From NCBI RefSeq assembly GCF_900108175.1, contig NZ_FNVO01000038.1:1-39770 (forward strand): a DNA stretch of 39,770 nt, in the 5' to 3' direction. Origin of the DNA: Thermomonospora echinospora. Its GTDB lineage: Bacteria > Actinomycetota > Actinomycetes > Streptosporangiales > Streptosporangiaceae. Positions 1-8,577 of the stretch are shown in pieces. The translations under genes and the position numbers were made by a program. Each line of letters begins with the position of its first letter. The first letter of the stretch is position 1. The notes under the pieces are model-generated. The model did not search any database. It saw nothing but the letters and a program-made list of their open reading frames with translations, and was not told the origin of the DNA.

Positions 1-7
1 CCCGCCC

Positions 8-31
8 GTCCCACCGTCCCACCGTCCCACC
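8..31. repeat. 8-bp tandem repeat, three copies
   Basis: Three perfect head-to-tail copies of GTCCCACC at the window edge. It lies 90 bp left of the longer 17-bp repeat array and has no evident coding role. The array may continue beyond the window. Confidence 0.7.
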
Positions 32-120
32 GGGGCCTGCGGTCGAACCCGTACGAGGCGACGCCGCGGCCCCGGCCCGAACCGTTCATGCCGCGGACCG
101 GCCCGTCGAAGACGCCGGTC

Positions 121-324
121 CGCGGCACGAACGAGCCCGCGGCACGAACGAGCCCGCGGCACGAACGAGCCCGCGGCACGAACGAGCCCGCGGCACGAAC
201 GAGCCCGCGGCACGAACGAGCCCACGGCACGAACAAGCCCACGGCACGAACAAGCCCACGGCACGAACAAGCCCACGGCACGAACAAGCCCACGGCACGA
301 ACAAGCCCACGGCACGAACGAGGG
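121..324. repeat. 17-bp tandem repeat array, 12 copies
   Basis: Twelve contiguous 17-bp units without spacers. Units 1-6 read CGCGGCACGAACGAGCC; units 7-11 read CACGGCACGAACAAGCC; unit 12 (from 308) is a hybrid that decays at its end. The variants sit in blocks, as expected from unequal crossing-over or slippage. Because 17 is not a multiple of three, the plus strand encodes a 17-residue period in an open frame (88-372), but I see no ribosome binding site or domain and do not call it a gene. Its role is unknown; it sits upstream of nhaA. Confidence 0.9.
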
Positions 325-559
325 AAGCCGGGTCTGGGGCGCGTTCCGGCCCTGTGGGCAGGGCGGCCGTAGGCCGTTAGGGCTGGATGCGGCGGGTGCG
401 GTCGCGGGGAGTCAGGGCGTGTGGCTCTGAAAAGGGCGGGTATTCTCGTGACAGGTGTGCCGGGAAGTCTGGTCGGCAGGGGAATGTCCGTTATGTGATC
501 CCGGTGATCCGGGTGCGGGCTTCTTCGTGTTCTTGCCCGCCCACCAGCCCGGGAGTGCC

Positions 560-1780
560 GTGCAGCGCCCTGTCGCCGCGATCTGGCCTGTTCACCACAC
601 CGTTCGTTACAGCCGCAACCTCGCCGAGGCGCTGCGCACGGAGACCATCGGCGGGTTCGTCATGCTCGCCGCCACGGTCGCCGCGCTGGCCTGGGCGAAC
701 AGCCCCTGGCGGGATGCCTACGAGTCCCTGCGCCACCAGGTGGTCGGGCCGTCCTGGCTGTCGATGGACGTGGCGCACTGGGCGTCCGGCGGACTGCTGG
801 CGGTCTTCTTCTACATCGCCGGGCTGGAGTTGCGGGAGGAGCTCACCCACGGGGAGCTGCGCAATCCCCGGAACGCCGCGCTGCCGGTCATCGCGGCGTT
901 CGCGGGCGTCATCGTGCCGGCGGTGCTGTTCCTGGCGGTCAGCGCGGGCGAGGCCGGGGCACTGAGCGGCTGGGCGATCCCCACGGCCACCGACATCGCG
1001 TTCGCGCTGGCCGTGCTCGCGGTGGCGTTCCCGTCCTGTCCGGCGCCGCTGCGGGCGTTCCTGCTGACCCTGGCGGTGGTGGACGACCTGATCGCGATCA
1101 CCATCATCGCGCTCTTCTACGCCCACGGGCTGGCGCCGCTGTGGCTGTCGGCCGGGATCGCGCTGATCGCCCTGTTCGGGGTGCTTCAGGCGCGCGGGGT
1201 CCGCTCTCCCTGGGTGTACGTGCCGATCGCGCTGCTGGCCTGGTACTGCGTGTACCGCAGCGGGATCCACGCCACGGTGGCCGGGGTCGCCCTGGGCATG
1301 CTGACCAGCCCCCGGGAGACCTCCGACGAACGGCGTACCAGCGCCGAGCAGGCCGACCACGTACTGCGGCCGTTGTCGGCGGGGGTCTGCGTGCCGCTGT
1401 TCGCGTTCACCTCGGCGGGGGTGGCGCTGAGCCCGTCCGCGCTCGGCGACGCGGCGGCCGACCGGGTGGCGCTGGGAGTGTTCGTCGGCCTGCTGGTCGG
1501 CAAGTTCCTGGGGGTGTTCGGCGGGGCGTGGCTGGCCGTCCGGCTGGGCCTGGCCCGGTTGGGCTCCCAACTGGACTGGCGGGACATCGCCGGGGCCGCC
1601 GTGCTCGCCGGGGTGGGCTTCACCGTCTCGCTGCTGATCGGCGGCCTGGCCTACCCGGACGCGGCGCAGTCCGAGCGGGTGACCACGGCGGTCCTGGTCG
1701 CCAGCCTGTTCGCGTCGGCCCTGGCCACCGTGGTGTTCCGCGTCCGGGTCCGGCAGCGCGCGGCCGTCGCCGCCGAATGA
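560..1780 (+). CDS. nhaA: Na+/H+ antiporter NhaA
   Basis: Electrogenic sodium/proton antiporter of the inner membrane, used for Na+ and pH homeostasis. The product shows the NhaA hallmarks: a helix with GWAIPTATDIAFALAVLA and a following helix LLTLAVVDDLIAI containing the adjacent aspartates that in NhaA bind ions, about eleven hydrophobic segments, and the conserved GVGFTVSLLIGGLAY segment near the C-terminus. Length (406 aa) fits the family. The frame is open back to a GTG at 455, which would add 35 non-family residues. I prefer GTG 560 because GGGAG lies just upstream, but a -10-like TATTCT at 441-446 means a near-leaderless start at 455 cannot be excluded. It is monocistronic, and its neighbours give no further functional hint. 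Confidence 0.93.
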   Translation: MQRPVAAIWPVHHTVRYSRNLAEALRTETIGGFVMLAATVAALAWANSPWRDAYESLRHQVVGPSWLSMDVAHWASGGLLAVFFYIAGLELREELTHGELRNPRNAALPVIAAFAGVIVPAVLFLAVSAGEAGALSGWAIPTATDIAFALAVLAVAFPSCPAPLRAFLLTLAVVDDLIAITIIALFYAHGLAPLWLSAGIALIALFGVLQARGVRSPWVYVPIALLAWYCVYRSGIHATVAGVALGMLTSPRETSDERRTSAEQADHVLRPLSAGVCVPLFAFTSAGVALSPSALGDAAADRVALGVFVGLLVGKFLGVFGGAWLAVRLGLARLGSQLDWRDIAGAAVLAGVGFTVSLLIGGLAYPDAAQSERVTTAVLVASLFASALATVVFRVRVRQRAAVAAE

Positions 1781-1928
1781 CCGGAACGACGCACGCCGCC
1801 ATACCGTCGGTAGTCCGGGGACCGTACACCGTCGGCATGGCAACGCCGGGTGGCAGTACGGTGATCCCTGCTGTCAGGCTATGCAGCGTGCCCTGGGATA
1901 CCGGTGCCCCGGGAGAAGGAGAGCGGAC

Positions 1929-2363
1929 ATGACGGAGGCAGAGCCGGGCGAGCGGTTCGAGGACAAGTCTCTCGGTGAGCTGGTCGCCCAGGCGTCGAGC
2001 GGCATCTCCAAGCTGATCAGAGCCGAGATCAGCCTGGCCAAGATGGAGCTCAAGGTCGACGCCAGGAAGGCGGTGATCGGCTCCGGGCTGTTCTTCGTGG
2101 CGCTGGCCGTCTTCGCACCGGTGATCATCTTCATCGGGCTGGGTCTGGCGTACGTGTTCATCGAGCTCGGCGTGTGGCCCTGGGCGGCGTTCTTCCTCGT
2201 GGCCGCGCTCTACGTCCTGGTCGCCGTGCTGCTCGGGGTGGTCGGGGTGCTGGTGGTCAAGCGGATTCGGGGGGCCAAGCGCACCCGGCGGACCCTACGG
2301 GACCTGCCGAGCGCGTTCCACCACGAGGACTCCGACCGGCCCGCGCTCGCCCAGACGGACTGA
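1929..2363 (+). CDS. Phage-holin-superfamily membrane protein (DUF1469-like)
   Basis: Small integral membrane protein of 144 aa. A soluble N-terminal amphipathic region (LGELVAQASSGISKLIRAEI, then KMELKVDARKA) is followed by two long hydrophobic helices (about residues 47-75 and 78-107) and a basic cytoplasmic tail. This is the layout of the actinobacterial putative holin/DUF1469 family, corresponding in position to M. tuberculosis Rv3669. Start ATG 1929 has AAGGAG about 7 nt upstream; an upstream in-frame ATG at 1881 lacks such a site. The stop is 5 bp before the epoxide-hydrolase-like gene, so the two are co-transcribed. The holin label is a family name; lysis activity is not implied. Confidence 0.85.
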   Translation: MTEAEPGERFEDKSLGELVAQASSGISKLIRAEISLAKMELKVDARKAVIGSGLFFVALAVFAPVIIFIGLGLAYVFIELGVWPWAAFFLVAALYVLVAVLLGVVGVLVVKRIRGAKRTRRTLRDLPSAFHHEDSDRPALAQTD

Positions 2364-2368
2364 GGGAC

Positions 2369-3286
2369 ATGACCGGGCGCGGCGAGTCGGTCGTCGAGGT
2401 CGAGGGCCCCTGGACGCACCGGGCGGTCAGCGCTGGAGGCACCCGCTTCCACGTCGTGGAGGCGGGCGAGGGGCCGCTGGTGCTGCTGCTGCACGGCTTC
2501 CCCGAGTTCTGGTGGTCCTGGCGTCACCAGTTGGTGTCGCTGCCGGCCGCCGGTTTCCGCGCGGCGGCGGTGGACCTGCGCGGGTACGGCGGCAGCGACA
2601 AGCCGCCACGCGGGTACGACCTGGTGACGCTGGCGGGCGACGCCGCCGGGCTGGTGCGGGCGCTGGGCGAGGCCAACGCCACCGTGGTCGGGCACGACTG
2701 GGGCGGGCTGCTGGCCTGGACGATGGCGGTCTACCGGCCCAAGGTCGTACAGCGCCTGGTCACGGTGTCGGCCCCGCATCCGCTGCGGTTGCGGCAGGCG
2801 GTGCGGACGGGGCTGCGCAGCCAGGCGTGGGCGAGCCGGCACTCGCTGGAGTTCCAGGTGCCGATGTGGCCGGAACGGCGGCTGGTGCGCGACGACGCGG
2901 CCCTGGTGGGCCGGATGCTGCACGAGTGGTCCGGGCCGGACTGGCCGGACGAGGTGACCGAACGGCGGATCCGGCAGGCGATCCAGATCCCGGGGGTGGC
3001 GCACTCGGCGCTGGAGTACCACCGCTGGCTGATCCGTTCGCTGGCCCGCCCGGACGGCATCCGGTACGCCCGCCGCATGCGTGCCCCGATCCAGGTGCCC
3101 ACCCTCCAGTTGCACGGCGCCCTGGACACCTTCACCCTCCCGGGCAGCGCCCAGGGGTCGGGCCGGTACGTGGCGGCCCCGTACCACTGGGAGCTCATCA
3201 CGGGCGCCGGCCACTTCCCCCACCAGGAACGCCCCGAAGACTTCGACGCAGCCTTCCTCGGCTGGCTCCAGGACCCCGACCACTGA
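2369..3286 (+). CDS. Alpha/beta hydrolase, epoxide-hydrolase-like (EphE-like)
   Basis: Alpha/beta-hydrolase of 305 aa. The oxyanion-hole motif HGFPEFWWSWRHQ and the nucleophile elbow GHDWGG (Asp nucleophile rather than Ser) are those of epoxide hydrolases and haloalkane dehalogenases. A C-terminal LHGALDTF supplies the acidic residue and ITGAGHFPHQERP the catalytic His. A cap domain lies between about residues 130 and 220. It would open epoxides to diols; the substrate is unknown. It sits exactly where ephE (Rv3670) lies in mycobacteria, 5 bp after the DUF1469-like gene and convergent with the DUF309/marP side. ATG 2369 is chosen because it directly follows the preceding stop; AGGGA precedes it closely. 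Confidence 0.88.
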   Translation: MTGRGESVVEVEGPWTHRAVSAGGTRFHVVEAGEGPLVLLLHGFPEFWWSWRHQLVSLPAAGFRAAAVDLRGYGGSDKPPRGYDLVTLAGDAAGLVRALGEANATVVGHDWGGLLAWTMAVYRPKVVQRLVTVSAPHPLRLRQAVRTGLRSQAWASRHSLEFQVPMWPERRLVRDDAALVGRMLHEWSGPDWPDEVTERRIRQAIQIPGVAHSALEYHRWLIRSLARPDGIRYARRMRAPIQVPTLQLHGALDTFTLPGSAQGSGRYVAAPYHWELITGAGHFPHQERPEDFDAAFLGWLQDPDH

Positions 3287-3328
3287 ACACGACCCGCCGG
3301 ACCCGGCTACCGCGGCCGCGGGGCCGCG

Positions 3329-3799
3329 TCAGTGCGGTACGCGCAACCGCAGCATGAAGGGTGCGGTGGCCAGGGCCGGGTCGTCGCTGCGTTCGGCGAG
3401 TTCGCGGCTGGTGGCGGCGATTCCGGCGACGTCGATGCGGTGGGGCGGGGCGGGCGCGTAGGCGTCGAGGCGGTCGGCGGCGCGGGTCAGCAGGGCGCGG
3501 GCGCCGCGTGGGTTGCCGCGCCGGAGGTGGGTGAGGCCCACGGCCACCTGGGCGAGGCCCCGCCACAGCTCGCGTTCGGCCTCGGGGGCCGACTTCCAGG
3601 CCGCCTCCAGCACCTCGTGGGCGTGAAAGGGGCGGTCGGCGTCGAGCAGCCGCTGGGCCTCGGTCAGCGCCTCCTGGGGGGTCGGCGCCAGGTCGTCGGG
3701 CATCGTGGGCACCCCGGGGGCGCCGTGCGGCAGCGGGCGCCCGTAGGCGTCCCGCGGACGGGCGTTGCGCGCCCGGCCCAGTTCGTCCCGATCCCGCAT
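3329..3799 (-). CDS. DUF309 domain protein
   Basis: A 156-aa protein with the DUF309 signature FHAHEVLEAAW (about residues 58-68), followed by helices with LWRGLAQVAVGLTHLRRGN and GARALLTRA. DUF309 proteins are small helical bundles of unknown biochemical function. The N-terminal stretch rich in Arg, Asn and Asp (RDELGRARNARPRDAYGRPL) is, as I recall it, typical of the actinobacterial members and supports ATG 3799. The gene is inserted between the epoxide-hydrolase-like gene (convergent) and marP (same strand, 30 bp upstream) compared with the mycobacterial order. The family assignment is firm; the role is unknown. Confidence 0.85.
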   Translation of the reverse strand: MRDRDELGRARNARPRDAYGRPLPHGAPGVPTMPDDLAPTPQEALTEAQRLLDADRPFHAHEVLEAAWKSAPEAERELWRGLAQVAVGLTHLRRGNPRGARALLTRAADRLDAYAPAPPHRIDVAGIAATSRELAERSDDPALATAPFMLRLRVPH

Positions 3800-3829
3800 G
3801 GGCCCAACCTACGCGGGCCGAGGGCGCCG

Positions 3830-5029
3830 TCAGTCCGAGCAGGCCCCGGTGTCGACCGGGGCGGAGGCGGTCCGGCCGATCTCGGCGTCCGGCTCGACCT
3901 CCTTGGCGGTCAGCGCGTACCCGGTGGACGGGCTGTCGAGCGCCGCGGCGAAGATCACCCCGTAGACCGAGCCCTGCGGCGACAGCAGCGGGCCGCCGGA
4001 GTTGCCGGGCTCGACCTTGCCGCGGATCGCGTAGACCTCGCGGGTGACCTCGCCGGAGTGGTAGATGTCGGGGCCCTTGGCGTCCTGGCGGGCGCGGATG
4101 CGGGCGGCGTCGGCGGTGTAGCCGTGGCCCTTGGGGAAGCCGGCCACGATGGCGTCGTCGCGGGTCCGGGCCGGGCCGTCGAAATCCAGCGGCCGGGCGT
4201 CGAAGCCGGGCACGCGCAGCACCGCGACGTCGCGCTTGGGGTCGTACAGCACCACGCTGGCCCGGCCGCGCCGCTGGCCGTCCCAGGAGATCACGTCGAC
4301 CTGGCCGCGGACCCCGGCCACCACGTGGGCGTTGGTCATGATCCGCTCGGGGGCGTACACGAAGCCGGTGCCCTCGATCTTGCGCTGGCAGTCCGGCGCG
4401 GTGCCCACGATCTTGAAGATGCTGCGCTTGGCGGCCTGCAACTGCGGGGTGCTGCGCACGTTCTCGTCCGGCGGCGGCACCTCCACCACCGACTCCCCGC
4501 CGAGGCCGTAGAACACCCGCGGGAACTCGCTGCTGTCCACGAACTGCTGGAACGAGGAGAACCAGGTCTGCGACTGCTTGGGCATCACCGTGTCCACGCC
4601 CTCCAGCACCGCGGAGGCGTTGACCTGGGTGCGCAGCCACTCGATCTTGGCGCCGGACAGCAGGATGCCGAAGAACCAGGCGACGACCAGCAGCGACAGC
4701 GCGCTGACCAGGGCGCCGCCCACCGCGTCGGCGGCGCGGGCGTTGTTGCCGGTCACCCGGTTGCGCAGCATCGCGCCCAGGGACGAGGCGGCGAGTTGGC
4801 CCAGGGTGGCGGCCAGGAACGCGATGATGATCGCCAGCAGCGCCTGCTGGGCGGTGCCGTCGACCACCGCCTCGGCGATCGGTGGGGCCACCAGCACCCC
4901 CACCACGCCGCCCCCGACGAAGCCGACGAAGCTCAGCAGGCTCACGATGAAGCCCTGCCGGTACCCCGATACGGCGAACAGCACCACGAGCACCAGCAGG
5001 ATCAGATCAAGAACGTGGTCGCCCAGCAC
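3830..5029 (-). CDS. marP: MarP-family membrane serine protease (CvpA domain plus trypsin-like domain)
   Basis: Membrane-anchored extracytoplasmic serine protease. Residues 1-125 form a CvpA-like region with four hydrophobic helices. Residues about 190-399 are a chymotrypsin-fold protease with His235 (TNAHVVAG), Asp267 (KRDVAVLRV) and Ser344 (VEPGNSGGPLL), almost the same numbering as M. tuberculosis MarP (His235, Asp264, Ser343). Cys214 and Cys397 match the pair that forms the regulatory disulfide in MarP. In mycobacteria MarP supports acid and oxidative stress survival by processing the peptidoglycan hydrolase RipA; that role here is inferred from homology. Start GTG 5029. The gene lies downstream of the NUDIX/nth pair on the same strand, as Rv3671c does. 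Confidence 0.93.
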   Translation of the reverse strand: MLGDHVLDLILLVLVVLFAVSGYRQGFIVSLLSFVGFVGGGVVGVLVAPPIAEAVVDGTAQQALLAIIIAFLAATLGQLAASSLGAMLRNRVTGNNARAADAVGGALVSALSLLVVAWFFGILLSGAKIEWLRTQVNASAVLEGVDTVMPKQSQTWFSSFQQFVDSSEFPRVFYGLGGESVVEVPPPDENVRSTPQLQAAKRSIFKIVGTAPDCQRKIEGTGFVYAPERIMTNAHVVAGVRGQVDVISWDGQRRGRASVVLYDPKRDVAVLRVPGFDARPLDFDGPARTRDDAIVAGFPKGHGYTADAARIRARQDAKGPDIYHSGEVTREVYAIRGKVEPGNSGGPLLSPQGSVYGVIFAAALDSPSTGYALTAKEVEPDAEIGRTASAPVDTGACSD

Positions 5030-5110
5030 GAATTCACCGTATAGCGCTGGGCGTGAGATTCACGTCCCCGCAACGGACCAGTTCCGGCGGCACCCCAATA
5101 ACCGCAGGGA

Positions 5111-5159
5111 GTGACGCGCGTGACCGATCCGAGACACACCGTCGCCCCGGGCGCGTCAC
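5111..5159 (-). terminator. Inverted repeat between NUDIX stop and marP start
   Basis: Perfect 9-bp arms, GTGACGCGC (5111-5119) and GCGCGTCAC (5151-5159), separated by 31 bp and placed 17 bp after the NUDIX stop codon. It could be a weak terminator of the nth-NUDIX transcript or an operator for marP. There is no U-tract. Confidence 0.4.
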
Positions 5160-5175
5160 ACACGGACGGCGGGGG

Positions 5176-5880
5176 TCAGCCTCGGGCGGACAGTGCGACG
5201 ACGTCCGGGGGCAGGTCCTCGGTGCGGTCGGGGTCCCAGGGACGCTCCCAGCCGCCGAGCCGGAGGATCTGGGTCATCAGCCCGGCGGTGAAGCCCCACA
5301 CCAGCATCCCGCGCACCCGGAACGCCGGGCCGGCGTACCCGGAGGGATGCCGGACGCTCAGCCGGTTGTCCGGGTCGGTCAGCTCCGCCAGCGGCACCCG
5401 GGCGACCGCGGCGACCTCCCCGGGGTGGCCGGGCGAGACCTCGGAGGGCTCGCGCCACCAGGCCACGACCGGTGTGACGCGGTAGTTGCTGCGCAGCAGG
5501 TACAGCTCGGGCAGCGTGGTCAGGACGTCGCAGCCGGACGGCTCCAGCCCGGTCTCCTCGTAGGCCTCGCGCAGCGCCGCCGCCACCGGGCCGTCGTCGG
5601 TGGGGTCGATGCGCCCACCGGGGAACGCCGGCTGCCCGGCGTGCTTGCTCAGCGTCGCCGCCCGCTGCGTCAACAGTACGTCGGGGCCCTGCGGACCCTC
5701 ACCGAACAGGATCAGCACCGCGGCCGGGCGGGCGCCGTCGGGCGGGCGCATGTACGAGGGCACCGTCATGCGGGGGGCTTCGGTGAGGAACCGGTCGAGC
5801 CAGGGCGGGGGGTTCGCAGATGACGTCACTTCCGTACCAACCTGATCAATGTCTGCCTGCTTCCCGGCACGAGCCGTCAT
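5176..5880 (-). CDS. CoA-pyrophosphatase-type NUDIX hydrolase
   Basis: A 234-aa NUDIX protein of the NudL/CoA diphosphatase type. The region around residues 70-112 contains the family's upstream signature ([21 protein letters not shown]) merged into the Nudix box, ending in [11 protein letters not shown]; the usual first Glu of the box is Asp95. These enzymes cleave CoA or its derivatives to 4'-phosphopantetheine and 3',5'-ADP. Position equals Rv3672c. ATG 5880 overlaps the nth stop codon by 4 bp (ATGA), so it is translationally coupled to nth; this also fixes the start. Confidence 0.88.
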   Translation of the reverse strand: MTARAGKQADIDQVGTEVTSSANPPPWLDRFLTEAPRMTVPSYMRPPDGARPAAVLILFGEGPQGPDVLLTQRAATLSKHAGQPAFPGGRIDPTDDGPVAAALREAYEETGLEPSGCDVLTTLPELYLLRSNYRVTPVVAWWREPSEVSPGHPGEVAAVARVPLAELTDPDNRLSVRHPSGYAGPAFRVRGMLVWGFTAGLMTQILRLGGWERPWDPDRTEDLPPDVVALSARG

Positions 5881-6629
5881 GAGAACGGCCCGGTCCGCAC
5901 GAGCTTGGCGGCGGCCTTCTCGTCGGTGGGCCCCTCCCCGAACGACGGGCACAGCCGGGCCAGCGGGCACACCCCGCAGGCGGGACGGCGGGCGTGGCAG
6001 ATCCGGCGGCCGTGCCAGATCATCCGGTGCGACAGCACCGTCCAGTCCTTGCGTGGGATCAGCTCCCCGATCTCGTGCTCGACCTTGACGGGGTCGGTCT
6101 CGGTGGTCCAGCCGAACCGGCGGGCCAGCCGGCCGAAGTGGGTGTCCACCGTGATCCCGGGCACCCCGAAGGCGTTGCCGAGCACCACGTTGGCGGTCTT
6201 GCGGCCCACCCCGGCCAGCTTGACCAGGTCCTGCAGCCGGCCCGGCACCTCGCCGCCATGCCGCTCGCACAGCTGCTGGCCCAGCTTGATGATGTTGTTC
6301 GCCTTGGCTCGGAAGAAGCCGGTGGACTGGATGATCTTCTCCAGTTCCTCGCGTTCGGCGGAGGCGTACTCCTCGGCCGTCCGGTAGCGCGCGAACAGGG
6401 TCGGTGTGACCGCGTTGACCCGCTTGTCCGTACACTGCGCAGACAGGATGGTTGCGACCAGCAGTTCCAGCGGGTTCGTGAAGTCGAGCTCGCAGTGGGC
6501 GTCGGGATACAGCGCGGCGAGCTCTCGGTTCATCCGCCGGGCACGGCGGACCAGGGCGAGGCGCGATTCCGGGGCGTTGCGAGGCACGGGCAAAGCGTAT
6601 GCCGTGTGCCCGGTCCTCCGTCCCCACAT
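5877..6629 (-). CDS. nth: Endonuclease III (DNA glycosylase/AP lyase)
   Basis: Base-excision-repair glycosylase for oxidised pyrimidines. Visible are the helix-hairpin-helix [20 protein letters not shown] with the catalytic Lys, the catalytic Asp in [13 protein letters not shown], and the C-terminal 4Fe-4S cluster ligands in [17 protein letters not shown] (C-x6-C-x2-C-x5-C). The start is uncertain: ATG 6629 is used here, GTG 6587 gives a more family-like N-terminus, and GTG 6644 is also in frame; none has a good ribosome binding site. It is divergent from crp (shared promoter region 6645-6698) and coupled to the NUDIX gene through ATGA. In mycobacteria a thioredoxin-like gene lies between the two; it is absent here. 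Confidence 0.94.
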   Translation of the reverse strand: MWGRRTGHTAYALPVPRNAPESRLALVRRARRMNRELAALYPDAHCELDFTNPLELLVATILSAQCTDKRVNAVTPTLFARYRTAEEYASAEREELEKIIQSTGFFRAKANNIIKLGQQLCERHGGEVPGRLQDLVKLAGVGRKTANVVLGNAFGVPGITVDTHFGRLARRFGWTTETDPVKVEHEIGELIPRKDWTVLSHRMIWHGRRICHARRPACGVCPLARLCPSFGEGPTDEKAAAKLVRTGPFS

Positions 6630-6698
6630 TGCCCCCACCCTCACGTACGCGGTGGGACGTACGTCACACTGTTGGTGTAGGTGTTTCTAGGAGGAAGC

Positions 6699-7385
6699 GT
6701 GACCGACCGCGACGTGGACGTTCTGAGCAGGGCCCCGCTCTTCGAGGCACTGGACGAGCAGGGGGCCAAGGCGCTGCGCGCCAATGTGACCGAGGTGCGG
6801 CTGGCACGCGGCCAGACCCTGTTCAACGAGGGGGAGACCGGTGACCGGCTGTACGTGGTGCTGGAAGGCAAGATCAAACTGACCCGCACCGCGCCGGACG
6901 GGCGTGAGAACCTGCTCAGCGTGCTCGGTCCCAGTGAGATGTTCGGCGAGCTGTCGCTGTTCGACCCGCGGCCGCGCACGGCCAGCGCGATCGCGGTCAC
7001 CGAGGTCCGGCTGGCCGGGCTGGGGCATGACGACCTGCGGCCGTGGTTGACCGGGCACCCCGAGGTGGCCGTGCAGTTGCTGCGCGCGCTGGCCCAGCGG
7101 CTGCGCAAGACCAACGACGTGATGGCCGACCTGGTGTTCACCGACGTGCCGGGGCGGGTCGCCAAGGCGCTGCTGGACCTGGCCGAGCGGTTCGGCCAGC
7201 CGTCCGACGTGGGCCTGCACGTCCACCACGACCTGACCCAGGAGGAGCTGGCCCAGCTGGTCGGCGCCTCCCGGGAGACCGTCAACAAGGCGCTGGCCGA
7301 CTTCGCCGCCCGTGGCTGGCTGCGGATCGAGGCCCGCGCGGTGGTGATCCTGGACATCGAGCGGCTGCGCAAGCGCTCGCGCTGA
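6699..7385 (+). CDS. crp: Crp/Fnr-family transcriptional regulator (Crp-like, Rv3676 orthologue)
   Basis: A 228-aa cyclic-nucleotide-responsive regulator. The N-terminal cNMP domain carries the phosphate-binding cassette [17 protein letters not shown] (residues 81-97, with Glu84 and Arg93). A long dimerisation helix follows (about 118-145), then a winged HTH with recognition helix in [20 protein letters not shown] (179-198). Close resemblance of the cassette and the position next to nth identify it as the actinobacterial Crp (Rv3676 / SCO3571 type). Start GTG 6699 has a consensus AGGAGG (6689-6694); an upstream GTG at 6681 would bury this site. Regulon not deducible here. Confidence 0.93.
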   Translation: MTDRDVDVLSRAPLFEALDEQGAKALRANVTEVRLARGQTLFNEGETGDRLYVVLEGKIKLTRTAPDGRENLLSVLGPSEMFGELSLFDPRPRTASAIAVTEVRLAGLGHDDLRPWLTGHPEVAVQLLRALAQRLRKTNDVMADLVFTDVPGRVAKALLDLAERFGQPSDVGLHVHHDLTQEELAQLVGASRETVNKALADFAARGWLRIEARAVVILDIERLRKRSR

Positions 7386-7478
7386 CCGTCCGTTCCGCTT
7401 TCGTTTCGGGGGATTTCGGGGGCTGGGGTCGCCGCGGTGGGGAGGCCGGGCGACCACAGCGCAGCAGATACCTTCCGG

Positions 7479-7495
7479 CCCGCCTCGGCGGCGGG
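7479..7495. terminator. GC hairpin between convergent crp and MBL genes
   Basis: CCCGCC (7479-7484) and GGCGGG (7490-7495) form a 6-bp stem with a 5-nt loop, abutting the stop codon of the metallo-beta-lactamase gene and 94 bp after crp. Candidate bidirectional terminator; no U-tract. Confidence 0.35.
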
Positions 7496-8299
7496 TCAGG
7501 ACGGCAGGCGTCCGACGTCCTTGAGATAGTCCAGTTGCGCCTGGACCGACCATTCGGCGGCCGGCCACAGTGACCGGTCGACGTCGGCGTACACCCGTTC
7601 GACCACCTCGCGGGCGGTGCGGGCGCCGGCCTCCACGGCCGCCTCCACCTGGGCCAGCCGCTGCCGGCGGTGCGTCAGGTAGCCGTCCAGGGCGCCGATC
7701 GGGTCGTCCAGGCTGGGACCGTGGCCCGGCAGGATCACCTGAGCGCCGGTCTCCTCGGAGAACCGCCGCAGCCGTTCCAGGGAGCCCAGGTAGTCGCCCA
7801 GCCTCCCCTCGACGACCGTGGTGCCGTAGCCCAGCACGGTGTCGCCGGTGAGCACCGCCCCGTCGGCCGGCAGCCAGAACGTCAGCGAGTCATGGGAGTG
7901 CCCCGGGGTCTCCATGACGTGCAGTTCCAGCCCGCCGACCGTGATGACCTGGCCTTCGGTCAGCCCCTCCTCGCCCAGCCGGTGCCGGGGGTCCAGCGCC
8001 CGCACCTGCCGGGTGCCGGTCAGCTCGGCGAACTTCCCGGCGCCCGCCGCGTGGTCGGGGTGCCCGTGGGTGAGCACGATCAGGCCGACCCGGCGGCCGG
8101 ACTCCTCGATCTTGCGGGCCACCCGGCGCAGGTGCTTGAGGTCCTTGGGGCCGGGGTCGATCACCACCACCTCGGCGGCGTCCGGCTCGGCCACCACCCA
8201 GGTGTTGGTGCCGTCCAGCGTCATGGCGGACGGGTTGGGGGCCAGCACGCAGGTCGCCCGTTCGGTGCCCATGCCGTCGATCTCGTGCATCCACGCCAT
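7496..8299 (-). CDS. Metallo-beta-lactamase-fold hydrolase (Rv3677c-like)
   Basis: A 267-aa MBL-fold enzyme. The zinc-binding motif is HGHPDHAAG, with the later ligands in ETPGHSHDS, LTGDTVLG and PGHGP. The N-terminal MTLDGTNTWVV and the C-terminal winged-helix-like tail WSVQAQLDYLKDVG place it with the LACTB2/Rv3677c group. Members of that group act on thioesters or RNA, and the substrate here is unknown. ATG 8299 is preceded by GGAGAGAGG; ATG 8290 is also possible. The frame stays open far upstream, but that extension resembles shadow coding. Distance to the upstream NUDIX gene is 278 bp, filled with repeats and a hairpin. Confidence 0.85.
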   Translation of the reverse strand: MAWMHEIDGMGTERATCVLAPNPSAMTLDGTNTWVVAEPDAAEVVVIDPGPKDLKHLRRVARKIEESGRRVGLIVLTHGHPDHAAGAGKFAELTGTRQVRALDPRHRLGEEGLTEGQVITVGGLELHVMETPGHSHDSLTFWLPADGAVLTGDTVLGYGTTVVEGRLGDYLGSLERLRRFSEETGAQVILPGHGPSLDDPIGALDGYLTHRRQRLAQVEAAVEAGARTAREVVERVYADVDRSLWPAAEWSVQAQLDYLKDVGRLPS

Positions 8300-8466
8300 C
8301 CTCTCTCCGGTCAGCGCGCCGAGATGGCGCAGGACCGACGTCCCGGCCAGGCGCCAGGCGATCGCCCTGGGCACCCCCTGCCCGAACAGGCCGCCCCGCC
8401 GGAACAGCGAGGCGGGCGGTATCCGGCTCACAGCTCGGTCGGCCTCCGTTTCGGGCGGCTCCGGTG

Positions 8467-8485
8467 CCCCGTCGCGGCGACGGGG
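8467..8485 (-). terminator. Perfect hairpin downstream of the NUDT19-like gene
   Basis: CCCCGTCG (8467-8474), loop CGG, CGACGGGG (8478-8485). An 8-bp GC stem about 90 bp after the stop codon of the NUDIX gene on the minus strand. Probably a terminator or pause site; no U-tract. Confidence 0.4.
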
Positions 8486-8516
8486 GCGGCCGCACGCTCC
8501 CAGTCTGATCGCCTTC

Positions 8517-8568
8517 CGGTTCGTCCGCACAGCGCGGGGTCCCGGTTCGTCCGCACGGTGCGGGGTCC
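8517..8568. repeat. 26-bp direct repeat, two copies
   Basis: Units 8517-8542 and 8543-8568 are adjacent and differ at two positions (core GGTTCGTCCGCAC then GCGGGGTCC). They lie just after the stop of the NUDT19-like gene (minus strand). Function unknown. Confidence 0.7.
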
Positions 8569-8577
8569 GGCTCCCGG

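Noticed and set aside
88-372. Open frame through the 17-bp repeat encoding a 17-residue repeat protein
   Set aside because: No ribosome binding site, no domain, and openness follows from the repeat lacking stop codons in any plus frame.
491-1843. Long open frame opposite nhaA
   Set aside because: Antisense shadow of a GC-rich gene; the product is low-complexity with no recognisable domain.
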